A stretch of 64,000 nt of DNA from Clostridia bacterium (lineage in GTDB: Bacteria > Bacillota > Clostridia > Oscillospirales > Acutalibacteraceae). Position numbers and translations under genes: made by a program. Within the stretch, counting starts at the first letter, position 1; each line of letters opens with the position of its first letter. Positions 52,075-60,480 of this stretch are shown in pieces. Below the pieces are notes generated by a model. The model did no database searches. It saw nothing but the letters and a program-made list of their open reading frames with translations, and was not told the DNA's origin. Location of the stretch: the NCBI GenBank assembly GCA_017516485.1, contig JAFXCH010000054.1:1-64000 (forward strand). Reading direction: 5' to 3'.

Positions 52075-55000
52075 TTAACCGACCTGGTTGACAACTTCTT
52101 TAAGAAGAGCTGCGTCATTAAGAAGCATTGCGTCAGTAGCGTCAATTTCGCCGTCGTGGTTCGGGTCGGCCGCCATCTTCTCATACTCATTGAGCTTATC
52201 GAGTGACAGCATACCTTTAGAAATCATACTTACGAGGAACGAGTCGTTAGCATCGGTTGTGCCGTTACCGTCAATATCACCGTAGATAACTACTGTGTAC
52301 TCAAGGCGGCAAGTTGCGCCATCCATAACCTTGATAACGGAGCCTGTACCGAGAACAGAATCCTCACAAGTAATTGTACCTGTACCGATAACCTGTGCAT
52401 AATCAGTCTTGAAGGAATCAAGTGTAAGCTCATCAGCAAGACCGTATACAATTCTCTTCTTTGTCTCAACAACTGTTGTTGAACCTTCTGCAGGAGCAAG
52501 CTCACAATCTGTTGATGCGATATCAAGAGAAACAAATGCGTTGGAAACATCGGGAACAAGGTTAACCGTATCAAGCTTGTATGCTGTGCCGTTTTCAGTT
52601 ACGCAAGCAACTGATGTGGGTACAGAAGTTGCACTGTTTTCAGGTGATTTACACATTCTCTCATCGATGAAGATAAGACCTTCGGTAACAGAAGCATCAA
52701 TACCGCTGTTAACTGTAAGCTTAAGTGTAAATACGTGTGTCTTCTCGTTTACAATAACGGGAGGCTTCTTGCTTGTTGTAGCGAAATTACCTGTTGTGAT
52801 ACGAGTACACTTGATGTTAGCCGGATCAAGAGGAGTATTATCAGCAAACTTGCTTGCCCAGTTTGAAGCAGCAAAGTTTGTTGAACCGGAGATAGCTGTA
52901 CTTGCAAGTGACTTAATGTAGTCAGAAGTTGTATTTGCTACTGTAGCATTTCTGACAGTACTTTCAACTGTGAATACACGGTTGTCGAACATAATACCGA
53001 AGATACCCTGACCTGCATAGTAGTTAGTCTTGATACTTACTTCAACTTCGATAGCGTCGCCAGCTTTAATTGATGTAGCAGGTACACGCTTACCGTTGAT
53101 TGTCTTGTAAACATCGAGATAATACTCACAAACTGTGTTAAGAGTCCAGACAGCTTTAAGAGTTACGTTACCCGAAGGCATTGTTTTAAGTTCATAAGGT
53201 TCGCCGTTGAGAGTCCAACCGTCGAAGAGGTAATTCTCCTTAGTGGGATTCTCGATTGTAATAGGTGTACCGTAAAGAGCAGTGATTGAATCTATCTCTG
53301 TACCACCGTTAGAATCGAAGTAAAGTGTATATGTGTTTACACTGTACTGAGCATAGAGTGTATGCTCTGTGTCAAGCTCTACAAGGACAGCAGATGTAAT
53401 CTGCTCGCCACCCTCAGGCTGTGTAAACCAACCAATGAATGTGTGACCATCCTTAGTGGGTGTGGGAAGGCTGCCGTAAGCTGAACCGAATGTTACGGTA
53501 TAGCTTGTATCGGAAACAACACCGTTCTCACCGGCATCAAGAGTTACGTCATAAACCTTCTCAGTCCAACCTGCATATAAGGTTACGGATGTACCTGTAT
53601 CACCAAAGTCAGGCATAGTTGTGTAAGATGCGGGCTGAGTACATTTCTCATCGAAGTACCAACCTGTGAAGCTGTAACCGAATCTTGTAGGAACAGGCAT
53701 TGCGATTTCAGTACCGTATGCAGCGGTGATAGAATCACAAGCTGAACCAAGACCCGAATTGAAGTTGATTGTATAGCTCTCTACATCACTCCAATGAGCG
53801 TAGAGATTTTCAACATAGTTGATAGTAACGATAGTATCGGGAATAATCTGCTCACCGCCTGTTGCATCAGAGAACCAACCGAGGAAAGTATAACCGTCTC
53901 TTGTAGCAACGGGAAGCTCACCGTATTCACCGCCGTATGCAAGCTGCTTGGATGCAACATCAACTGTACCGCCGTTAGCATTGAAGTATGCATAGTAAAC
54001 AACGGGAGTATAGACAAATGTTACAGTCTGCTCATCTTGAGTAAGAGTAACTGTCTGATACTGTACATCTGGCTCATAACCGGGATGAACCGGAGCAGTA
54101 GCACGGACAACATAAGTTCTTGTACCGTCGTAAAGCTGTGAGCTGAGTACGCGGTAGCCGCCTTCCTGAGTTTCGTCAGGAGTTACACAGAGAATTGTGT
54201 ATCTTGCCATTTTAAGAGTAAGACCGTCGATAGCTGTCTGGATGTTGTCTGCCATCTGGTCAACAGCAGCCTGTCTTTCAGCAGGAAGGTCATACTGAAC
54301 AAGAGCGATAGCGTTAGTTATATCAGCAAATGTGTTGTAGTCGTCAGGATTAAGCTCATTAATATAAGCAACCAAAGCATAAATTCTGGAGTAATCAGCA
54401 TATGCGCTGACAAGTGAGTTAACAGCCATACCGATATTCTCGATAGCACGCTGAACTCTTGTCTGAGTAGCGCTGGGGTTAGCATAAACTTCAAGAGCGT
54501 TCTTCATAACAGATATGTATGTTGAAAAACCGCCGTCGTAGCTTGAAGCCTGTCTGTTCTTTGCTGTTTCTCTTGCGATGAGAGCACCAAGCTGTGACTT
54601 GATAGCAACATGCTCTCCTTCAGCACAAGTAAGAACATTGACATAAGATGTGTATGTTTCACCTAAACAGTCATATGTGATTGTAGCGGTAATAACATCG
54701 CCTGTTGCGCCTGTTGAAGTAACAATCGCATAGTAGTAACCGTCGGGCTCAAGTCTGAACTCATTGGCAACAACAGCGTTTGTAACCTCAAGAGTGATGT
54801 TTGAAAGCTCGTTTGAAGCAACATCCTTAAATGCAATTGTAATACTCTTACCACTTACTACTGAGCTTGCTGCTCTCACATCGATAGCAGACTTGTACTC
54901 TGTATTGATAACGGTAAGACCTGCCTCTGCACCTGCAAGAGCAGAAACAGCATTATTAATATCTTCTGCTGAAGCTGAAGAATTCGCAGCGACACTTTGT

Positions 55001-55197
55001 GCATTAGCCAGCGCAGCGGTGTAAACAGCGTATGACTCGGGTGTATATCTTGCATCCGGATAGGACTCATGATTATCGAGCATATACTGAAGAACTGAGC
55101 TGCTGTAGCTTGCGGCATTGGCTACAATGCCGCAAGCAAAAGTAGTAGCTATAAGTGTCAATGCAAGAAGAAAGCTTATAAATTTTTTAAGTTTCAT
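52075..55197 (-). CDS. Secreted multi-domain protein: FIVAR, InlB-type repeats, cohesin-like domain, type I dockerin
   Basis: About 1,040 residues from ATG 55197 (AGGGGA 8 bases upstream). A signal peptide (MKLKKFISFLLALTLIATTF) is followed by a FIVAR-like helical unit (about 38-98), other beta and helical modules, then four InlB B-type repeats (about 398-680; GYTFLGWFSD, GYSFTGWYFD, GHTFIGWFTQ, YLFDGWTLNG). A probable cohesin-like beta-sandwich comes next (about 684-880; KAGDAIEVEVSIKTNYYAGQ, GIFGIMFDNRVFTVES). The C-terminus has a complete dockerin: GDIDGNGTTDANDSF and DPNHDGEIDATDAML (about 966-1035), both calcium loops intact. A dockerin lets it plug into a cohesin-bearing scaffold on the cell surface. 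The cohesin call is tentative. Confidence 0.85.
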   Translation of the reverse strand: MKLKKFISFLLALTLIATTFACGIVANAASYSSSVLQYMLDNHESYPDARYTPESYAVYTAALANAQSVAANSSASAEDINNAVSALAGAEAGLTVINTEYKSAIDVRAASSVVSGKSITIAFKDVASNELSNITLEVTNAVVANEFRLEPDGYYYAIVTSTGATGDVITATITYDCLGETYTSYVNVLTCAEGEHVAIKSQLGALIARETAKNRQASSYDGGFSTYISVMKNALEVYANPSATQTRVQRAIENIGMAVNSLVSAYADYSRIYALVAYINELNPDDYNTFADITNAIALVQYDLPAERQAAVDQMADNIQTAIDGLTLKMARYTILCVTPDETQEGGYRVLSSQLYDGTRTYVVRATAPVHPGYEPDVQYQTVTLTQDEQTVTFVYTPVVYYAYFNANGGTVDVASKQLAYGGEYGELPVATRDGYTFLGWFSDATGGEQIIPDTIVTINYVENLYAHWSDVESYTINFNSGLGSACDSITAAYGTEIAMPVPTRFGYSFTGWYFDEKCTQPASYTTMPDFGDTGTSVTLYAGWTEKVYDVTLDAGENGVVSDTSYTVTFGSAYGSLPTPTKDGHTFIGWFTQPEGGEQITSAVLVELDTEHTLYAQYSVNTYTLYFDSNGGTEIDSITALYGTPITIENPTKENYLFDGWTLNGEPYELKTMPSGNVTLKAVWTLNTVCEYYLDVYKTINGKRVPATSIKAGDAIEVEVSIKTNYYAGQGIFGIMFDNRVFTVESTVRNATVANTTSDYIKSLASTAISGSTNFAASNWASKFADNTPLDPANIKCTRITTGNFATTSKKPPVIVNEKTHVFTLKLTVNSGIDASVTEGLIFIDERMCKSPENSATSVPTSVACVTENGTAYKLDTVNLVPDVSNAFVSLDIASTDCELAPAEGSTTVVETKKRIVYGLADELTLDSFKTDYAQVIGTGTITCEDSVLGTGSVIKVMDGATCRLEYTVVIYGDIDGNGTTDANDSFLVSMISKGMLSLDKLNEYEKMAADPNHDGEIDATDAMLLNDAALLKEVVNQVG

Positions 55198-55253
55198 TTG
55201 CATATTCCCCTATTACACGAGTAAATTTTTTGTAATGAATTCAGAGGTAAATC

Positions 55254-58200
55254 TTAACCGATACCCAAGACATTAGAGAAGATAAAGCCGAATATCTGTG
55301 AAAGTATAGCAAGTATCTTTGCGAAGAATGTCTGTGTTGTTTCGGGTGTCTCTGTTGTAACATCAGATGTTGAGGAGTTAACCTCGGTATCGTTAGTTGC
55401 AACTCTGTTCCAACGAGCATAGAGAGTTGAATAGTAACCTGTTGTAACCTTAACGGTTTCGTCAACCTTGATACCGCCGGAAAGCTTGTTGTACCAACCG
55501 ACAAATTCAAAGCCCTCACGTGTGGGAACAGGAAGGTTAGCGTATGTGCTGCCGTATGTTACGTTAGCTGTTGTGGGATCAACTGTACCACCATTTGCGT
55601 TAAAGATAACTCTGTAAACATCGGGTGCATAGTAGAACTCAACAACAACGCCGCCCTTAGTAATTGTTACAAGCTGAGCTTTGTTCTGTGACTTGTAACC
55701 CATAATATCGGGAACGTTAACGATAACCTTTTCACCGATATCACCGAAAATGGTATCTGTGCTAAGAAGGATAACCTGAGGAACTTCGTTGCCTTCGTCA
55801 TCAATTACGGTAAGAGGATGAAGGAGACCGGAGTTATCGTAGCAGCGGATGATGATACGATCCTGAGCGGGCTCAAGACCATCGATAGCTGCACGGAGAT
55901 TTTCGACAATCTCGTTAACAAGTGACTGCTGAAGAACATCCTGTGAGAAGTCGATAGTCTTAAGAATGTCTGCTACATCACTGTAATTCTGATAATCATC
56001 GGGATTGAGGGAATTTGCGATAGAAATGAGCTTGTGAAGCTCTTCGAAATCTGCTGACTTGTATTCAAGCCAATCGATTGCTTCAAGAAGGTTAACATTT
56101 GCTTCATCAATCTGAGCCTGTGTTACCATGGGGTTGTTAAGAACGGTAACTGCTGCCTCAAGATCCTTCTTGTAGATATCCCAACCGCCTGAATAGAACC
56201 AATCCTGACGGCAGGAAGAGATAGCATCGTTAACTGTTGCACGAAGCACGCTCTTATCGTAAGCGATTACACGAAGTTCAAACTTCGGATAAGAGATTGT
56301 TGAACCGCCGTTTGTTGCAACAGCGTTAACAGTGGGAGTAATAAGAGTTGTGAGAGAGTCGCCTGCCTCAGGAAGATTACCGGAGAAGGTGAAGTTCTTG
56401 GAATCGTCCTGATTAAGGGTCATGCTGTAAGAAGAAGGATCAACTGTAACTGCCTCGTTAGAGGATGTTACGTCAACGTTAATAGAATTGAATACACCTG
56501 TACCAATGTTGCCGCTTGAATAAGAATCAGCATACTTGGTGATTGTAAACATAAGGCCGGGAATCTCAGATAAGTTTCTGTAAACACTACGGTCTGCATA
56601 AACAGTACCCATAGGAATAGTAGCAAAATCACCTGCACTGCCTGCATTCGGATGATCTACATAGTACTCAAGAACACCGCTGTAGTTAGTGGTGTTGATA
56701 CCGTAAACACCGAGGTGGTACTTGTTACGAATATAACCGGGCTGGCATGTATTTACATCAAAGTTGATTTCATAGTCACCTGCAGATACGAATGTATAAG
56801 CATAAGCAGTATATGTCATACCTGTAGAAGGCTGTGTAAACTTGATAGTTGCAGTGATTACTGAGTAAAGAGATGCTGCAGCAGGATCAATCTCCCAGCA
56901 GTAGTAACCGTCTTCCTCATACATTTCGCCGATAACTGCGCCGCCGTTAACTGTTGCAGAAACATTTGTAACAGCTGCACCGCTTGCCTCGCGGAACTTA
57001 AGAGTTGTCTTTGTATCTCTTGCAACTACTTCATCGATGATAATGTCTGCGCCAAGTTCATAGTTGAGTTCCCACAGCTCAAGGTTGTTGAGAGCATCAC
57101 CAAGTCTTGTTGCTGTTTCGTCAACGATGTACTGATCGTCAAGGTCATAGTCACGGTCAATTGACGTAGCCTCTGCATAAGCAGCCTTGAACTCAGCAAG
57201 TGAATGTGTTGTGTAGAGCTTGTAATCCTCTTCAGGAATTGCTTCAGCTCTTCTAATCATAACGTCAAGAACATTATAACGTGCAAGAGAGATATAATCC
57301 TTAAGTCTGTTCTGAGCCTTAAAGAGCTCCTGTCTTGCGATAGAAACAGCTGACTGTTTTGCATTAGGATCAGCTGCTACCTTGTAAGCGTTAGCAAGAG
57401 CCTCACTGTAAAGTCTCCATGATCTGTCTGTATAAACTTTACCGCCTGAGCCATTATCGTTAGTCTCGGCATTATTAGCTTCTGCATAGTCAATTTCGTA
57501 AGCGAGCTGAATCTTACATATCTCACTTCTGGGAGTGAGCTTATCATAATAATAACCAAGTCTGTAGTAGAGGTTCTTTATTTCAAGAGCAGTAACTGAA
57601 CTGGGATTCTCGTTGTATCTGTTTACAAGGTCTACACACTCGCTGTATGTATCATCAAAGTCTGTAAACTCGTAGAGATACTCATAGTCCTCTTCACCGT
57701 ATGTGAAGTAACCGTCATCGCTGTATGCAAGGTCACCGTTGGAGGGCATATACTGCTCCATAAGTGTCTTGAGGTCCTTCATAGTCTTGTTGGGATAACC
57801 AACGGGAGCGTTAACTGTGAAGTTATCGTTCTGGCTCAGACCGATGAGTGAACCGACAAGCGGAATAAGTGACGGGAAGTTATAGTCTTTCTCGGCGTAA
57901 AGAGCAATAAGTAAGTTCTCAAGGAACTGACCAAGATTGCCGCCCTCAGTAGTACCGTAAACAAGCTCTTCAAGGCTGTTTACATTTGAGGGGATAATTT
58001 CACGACCGTTCATAAGGCTTGAAAGGATATCGCCGAGAAGTTCAAGAACAAAGTTAACGAGAGGCTGATTAAGGATAGCATCGGGAGAAGAATTCTTACC
58101 AATGAAGCTGAGGATCTTCTCGATATCAAGAGTCTGAACACCGTCGAGAATTGCACCTCTGATAAGTGACTCAGAAACTGTGCTGTAAGTCATCTGGATT

Positions 58201-59873
58201 GTGGTAAGTGTGGGATCGAGAAGTGTGAAGAGAGTTGCATCAAGCTTCTCCCAACAAGTCATACCTGCAAGGTTCTGTCTTGTGTTGAAGATGAAACCGA
58301 AGTTTTCGATTGCCCAGTTAACAACATAGTCAAGGAACTCTTCAAAGTTTGCATCAGCCGGAATATTAACGGGGATGAGAGAATTCATGAGATAGATGAG
58401 GTAGTCTGTACCTACTTCAATCCATGCACCGTCTTCGGGATCGAGCTCACCACTCTCAATCATACCGTAGTAATCGTTTTCGGGAAGGATATCGATAACA
58501 AGACTGATAAGTATATAAGTAAGGCATTCCTGAATTGTGTCACAGTCGGGAAGGAAACGAACGCCGGCAAAGAAATCAATACCGGGAGCAATAAGCTGGA
58601 TAATGTAGGAAATGAACTGATCTGTTGTCCACTCAGTCATATCCGGGAATTCCATATCCTCCGGGATAACTTCAGGAAGAAGCATCTGAAGGAGACCGGG
58701 GCCAAGCTCACGGAGAAGAGAAACGATGTTGTTGTAAATCTCATCGTTAATATCAATACCGTGATCTGTGAAAGAGATGATGTTGTAAAGAGCGGCAGGA
58801 GTCTTGGTTACATTGCCTGCTTCATCTGTTACAGTTTCACCTGCAAGAAGCCATTTAAGCGCTCTCTCAAGCTCGATAACAGGATACTCCTCTGTATTGT
58901 AATCAAAGCCAAGCTTGAGATAGTCGTTGATAATACCCATAACTGTGGGAAGAAGACCGGGCTCTGCGGGGTTACCGTAAGGCCACTCTTCGCTTACTTC
59001 GATATCAAGTGTATCGGGAAGTGACTCAACAAGTGTGGGAACAAGGATATCAGCCATAAGCGAGTCGATAGCGTTCTGGATAAGATCGTATGTAGAACCG
59101 CTTGTGATTGATGTTTTACCAGCCATACTGGGAAGGAAACCGGAGTAGGACTGAGTAGAAACGTTGTAATCACCTATAAGAAGCTGGTCAACAACATCCT
59201 GAAGGAGACCGTCGATAGTAAATGAATTGAGTGTAACACCTGCAGGAAGTGTGTCGATTTCGGGCTCTGACTCAGCCTTAAGCAAACTATTATATATAAG
59301 TGTATAAATCATTTCCTTAAGGAAAGCAGGAATATCGTAAAGGAAACCGAAATCCGGATCATCGGGCGGAAGAACCATCTCCAAAATGAAACCGAAGTTG
59401 ATAGTACCGTTACCAAGCTTCTCAAGAACAGCGGCATTGTCGCTGAGGAACTCAAGAAGAGCATAGAAAACGGCAGAGTCGGCGTGAGTAGATCTTCTGG
59501 GCTCAACTATAGCAGACTCATCGAGGTCTTTAAGGTCACCAACAAGGCTGAGACCCTGTGCAACGTTGACAAGGCCCATATCGAGAAGGTCTGAAATTGA
59601 TTTGAATGTATTATCAACTGATGTGAGGTTGATTCTGATTGTACCAAGGATACTCAGGTCAATCTCTTCGTTGATATTGGCATCATACAGCACTGTATCA
59701 ATGAAGTCGAGCAACATAGAGCAGGACTGCTCGTATGTATAATACGGCTTACCAAGGCTGTCGTAGCCGGCGGGTGTTGTGTAAGCTTCATAAGCAGATG
59801 CTGTGCTTGCAAGAGAAGTTGCAAGGATTACATAAGCTAGAAGGATGCACAATAGCTTTTTGACTTTTTTCAT
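55254..59873 (-). CDS. Giant secreted protein: large unknown helical N-terminal region, FIVAR repeats, InlB-type repeat, aromatic tail
   Basis: 1,539 residues; GGAGGTG precedes the ATG. A signal peptide (about 1-27) is followed by some 750 residues of Leu/Ile-rich helical sequence (for example QNAIDSLMADILVPTLVESL and LLRELGPGLLQMLLPEVIPE) that match no family I recognise. FIVAR-like units lie at about 810-862, 881-932 and 1218-1270. Beta-sandwich modules follow, and one InlB B-type repeat lies at about 1421-1488 (GFEFVGWYNKLSGG). A Thr/Glu linker leads to a C-terminal aromatic helix (TFFAKILAILSQIFGFIFSN). It is probably cotranscribed with the dockerin protein 56 bp downstream, with the two sharing FIVAR and InlB modules. 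Codon use is clean and GC-ending, suggesting strong expression. Confidence 0.8.
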   Translation of the reverse strand: MKKVKKLLCILLAYVILATSLASTASAYEAYTTPAGYDSLGKPYYTYEQSCSMLLDFIDTVLYDANINEEIDLSILGTIRINLTSVDNTFKSISDLLDMGLVNVAQGLSLVGDLKDLDESAIVEPRRSTHADSAVFYALLEFLSDNAAVLEKLGNGTINFGFILEMVLPPDDPDFGFLYDIPAFLKEMIYTLIYNSLLKAESEPEIDTLPAGVTLNSFTIDGLLQDVVDQLLIGDYNVSTQSYSGFLPSMAGKTSITSGSTYDLIQNAIDSLMADILVPTLVESLPDTLDIEVSEEWPYGNPAEPGLLPTVMGIINDYLKLGFDYNTEEYPVIELERALKWLLAGETVTDEAGNVTKTPAALYNIISFTDHGIDINDEIYNNIVSLLRELGPGLLQMLLPEVIPEDMEFPDMTEWTTDQFISYIIQLIAPGIDFFAGVRFLPDCDTIQECLTYILISLVIDILPENDYYGMIESGELDPEDGAWIEVGTDYLIYLMNSLIPVNIPADANFEEFLDYVVNWAIENFGFIFNTRQNLAGMTCWEKLDATLFTLLDPTLTTIQMTYSTVSESLIRGAILDGVQTLDIEKILSFIGKNSSPDAILNQPLVNFVLELLGDILSSLMNGREIIPSNVNSLEELVYGTTEGGNLGQFLENLLIALYAEKDYNFPSLIPLVGSLIGLSQNDNFTVNAPVGYPNKTMKDLKTLMEQYMPSNGDLAYSDDGYFTYGEEDYEYLYEFTDFDDTYSECVDLVNRYNENPSSVTALEIKNLYYRLGYYYDKLTPRSEICKIQLAYEIDYAEANNAETNDNGSGGKVYTDRSWRLYSEALANAYKVAADPNAKQSAVSIARQELFKAQNRLKDYISLARYNVLDVMIRRAEAIPEEDYKLYTTHSLAEFKAAYAEATSIDRDYDLDDQYIVDETATRLGDALNNLELWELNYELGADIIIDEVVARDTKTTLKFREASGAAVTNVSATVNGGAVIGEMYEEDGYYCWEIDPAAASLYSVITATIKFTQPSTGMTYTAYAYTFVSAGDYEINFDVNTCQPGYIRNKYHLGVYGINTTNYSGVLEYYVDHPNAGSAGDFATIPMGTVYADRSVYRNLSEIPGLMFTITKYADSYSSGNIGTGVFNSINVDVTSSNEAVTVDPSSYSMTLNQDDSKNFTFSGNLPEAGDSLTTLITPTVNAVATNGGSTISYPKFELRVIAYDKSVLRATVNDAISSCRQDWFYSGGWDIYKKDLEAAVTVLNNPMVTQAQIDEANVNLLEAIDWLEYKSADFEELHKLISIANSLNPDDYQNYSDVADILKTIDFSQDVLQQSLVNEIVENLRAAIDGLEPAQDRIIIRCYDNSGLLHPLTVIDDEGNEVPQVILLSTDTIFGDIGEKVIVNVPDIMGYKSQNKAQLVTITKGGVVVEFYYAPDVYRVIFNANGGTVDPTTANVTYGSTYANLPVPTREGFEFVGWYNKLSGGIKVDETVKVTTGYYSTLYARWNRVATNDTEVNSSTSDVTTETPETTQTFFAKILAILSQIFGFIFSNVLGIG

Positions 59874-60215
59874 AAAAAAGCACCTCCATGGTTTTGTGTG
59901 TGGAAATTTGCGGTTCGTTAGGAATACCTTTTATATATGTAATTAATAGCAGACACCGACACCGATAGGTATACAGTTACACTATTATTCATACCGATTG
60001 TATCACAACATTTTGTGAATTGCAAGTTAAATCGCAATAAAAATTCCATTTTTTTAAAACAAATTTGTACATTATGTTGCTAAAAAACAAATATCACACA
60101 CAAAATCAGCTACTTTGTGCCTTAGGACTTGTCAAGACCACAACATTATGGTAAAATATCCACATCAAACAATGTTTCTATATTATTTATTACATTATAT
60201 ATAAGGAGTAACAAT
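59874..60215. other. Divergent promoter region
   Basis: 342 bp between the giant secreted protein gene and the small peptide gene. It is AT-rich and contains the rightward promoter at 60129-60157. The stretch 59940-60005 has short interleaved repeats (accgacaccgata, ttcataccgattg). No gene was seen. Confidence 0.5.
60129..60157 (+). promoter_or_regulatory. SigA-type promoter for the secreted peptide gene
   Basis: TTGTCA (60129-60134), 17-bp spacer, TAAAAT (60152-60157). Confidence 0.6.
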
Positions 60216-60404
60216 ATGAAAAAGGTTTTTGCAACCGCAACAACTGTCATCACAGTTCTTTTCGCAACAGCTATCCCCTCTTTTGCTGCTTCAGTCGAGT
60301 TACCGCCCGAACTTTCGGAAATAACACCGATACTTGAGTTCGCACTCAAGATTGTAGAATTCCTCGCAAAAATTGCACACTTCTTGACAGGTGCTACACG
60401 CTGA
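60216..60404 (+). CDS. Small secreted amphipathic peptide
   Basis: 62 residues from ATG 60216, with AAGGAG 9 bases upstream. The signal peptide MKKVFATATTVITVLFATAI leads to PSFAA, a good cleavage site. The predicted mature peptide of about 37 residues is almost entirely one amphipathic helix: ELSEITPILEFALKIVEFLA then KIAHFLTGATR. Lys and Glu lie on one face and Leu/Ile/Phe on the other. The hydrophobic pattern resembles the C-terminal tails of neighbouring large secreted proteins, without any body attached. It could be a membrane-active peptide, a signal or a surface component. It has its own promoter and terminator. Confidence 0.75.
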   Translation: MKKVFATATTVITVLFATAIPSFAASVELPPELSEITPILEFALKIVEFLAKIAHFLTGATR

Positions 60405-60419
60405 ATTAAAACCAAGCAC

Positions 60420-60462
60420 AAAAAACGGATTACAGAGAATAATCTCTGTAATCCGTTCTTTT
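60420..60462. terminator. Terminator ACGGATTACAGAGA / TCTCTGTAATCCGT
   Basis: A perfect 14-bp stem with a 4-base loop, flanked by A-run and TCTTTTATT. It closes both the peptide gene and the convergent symporter gene. Confidence 0.85.
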
Positions 60463-60480
60463 ATTGTATATTAATACTTA

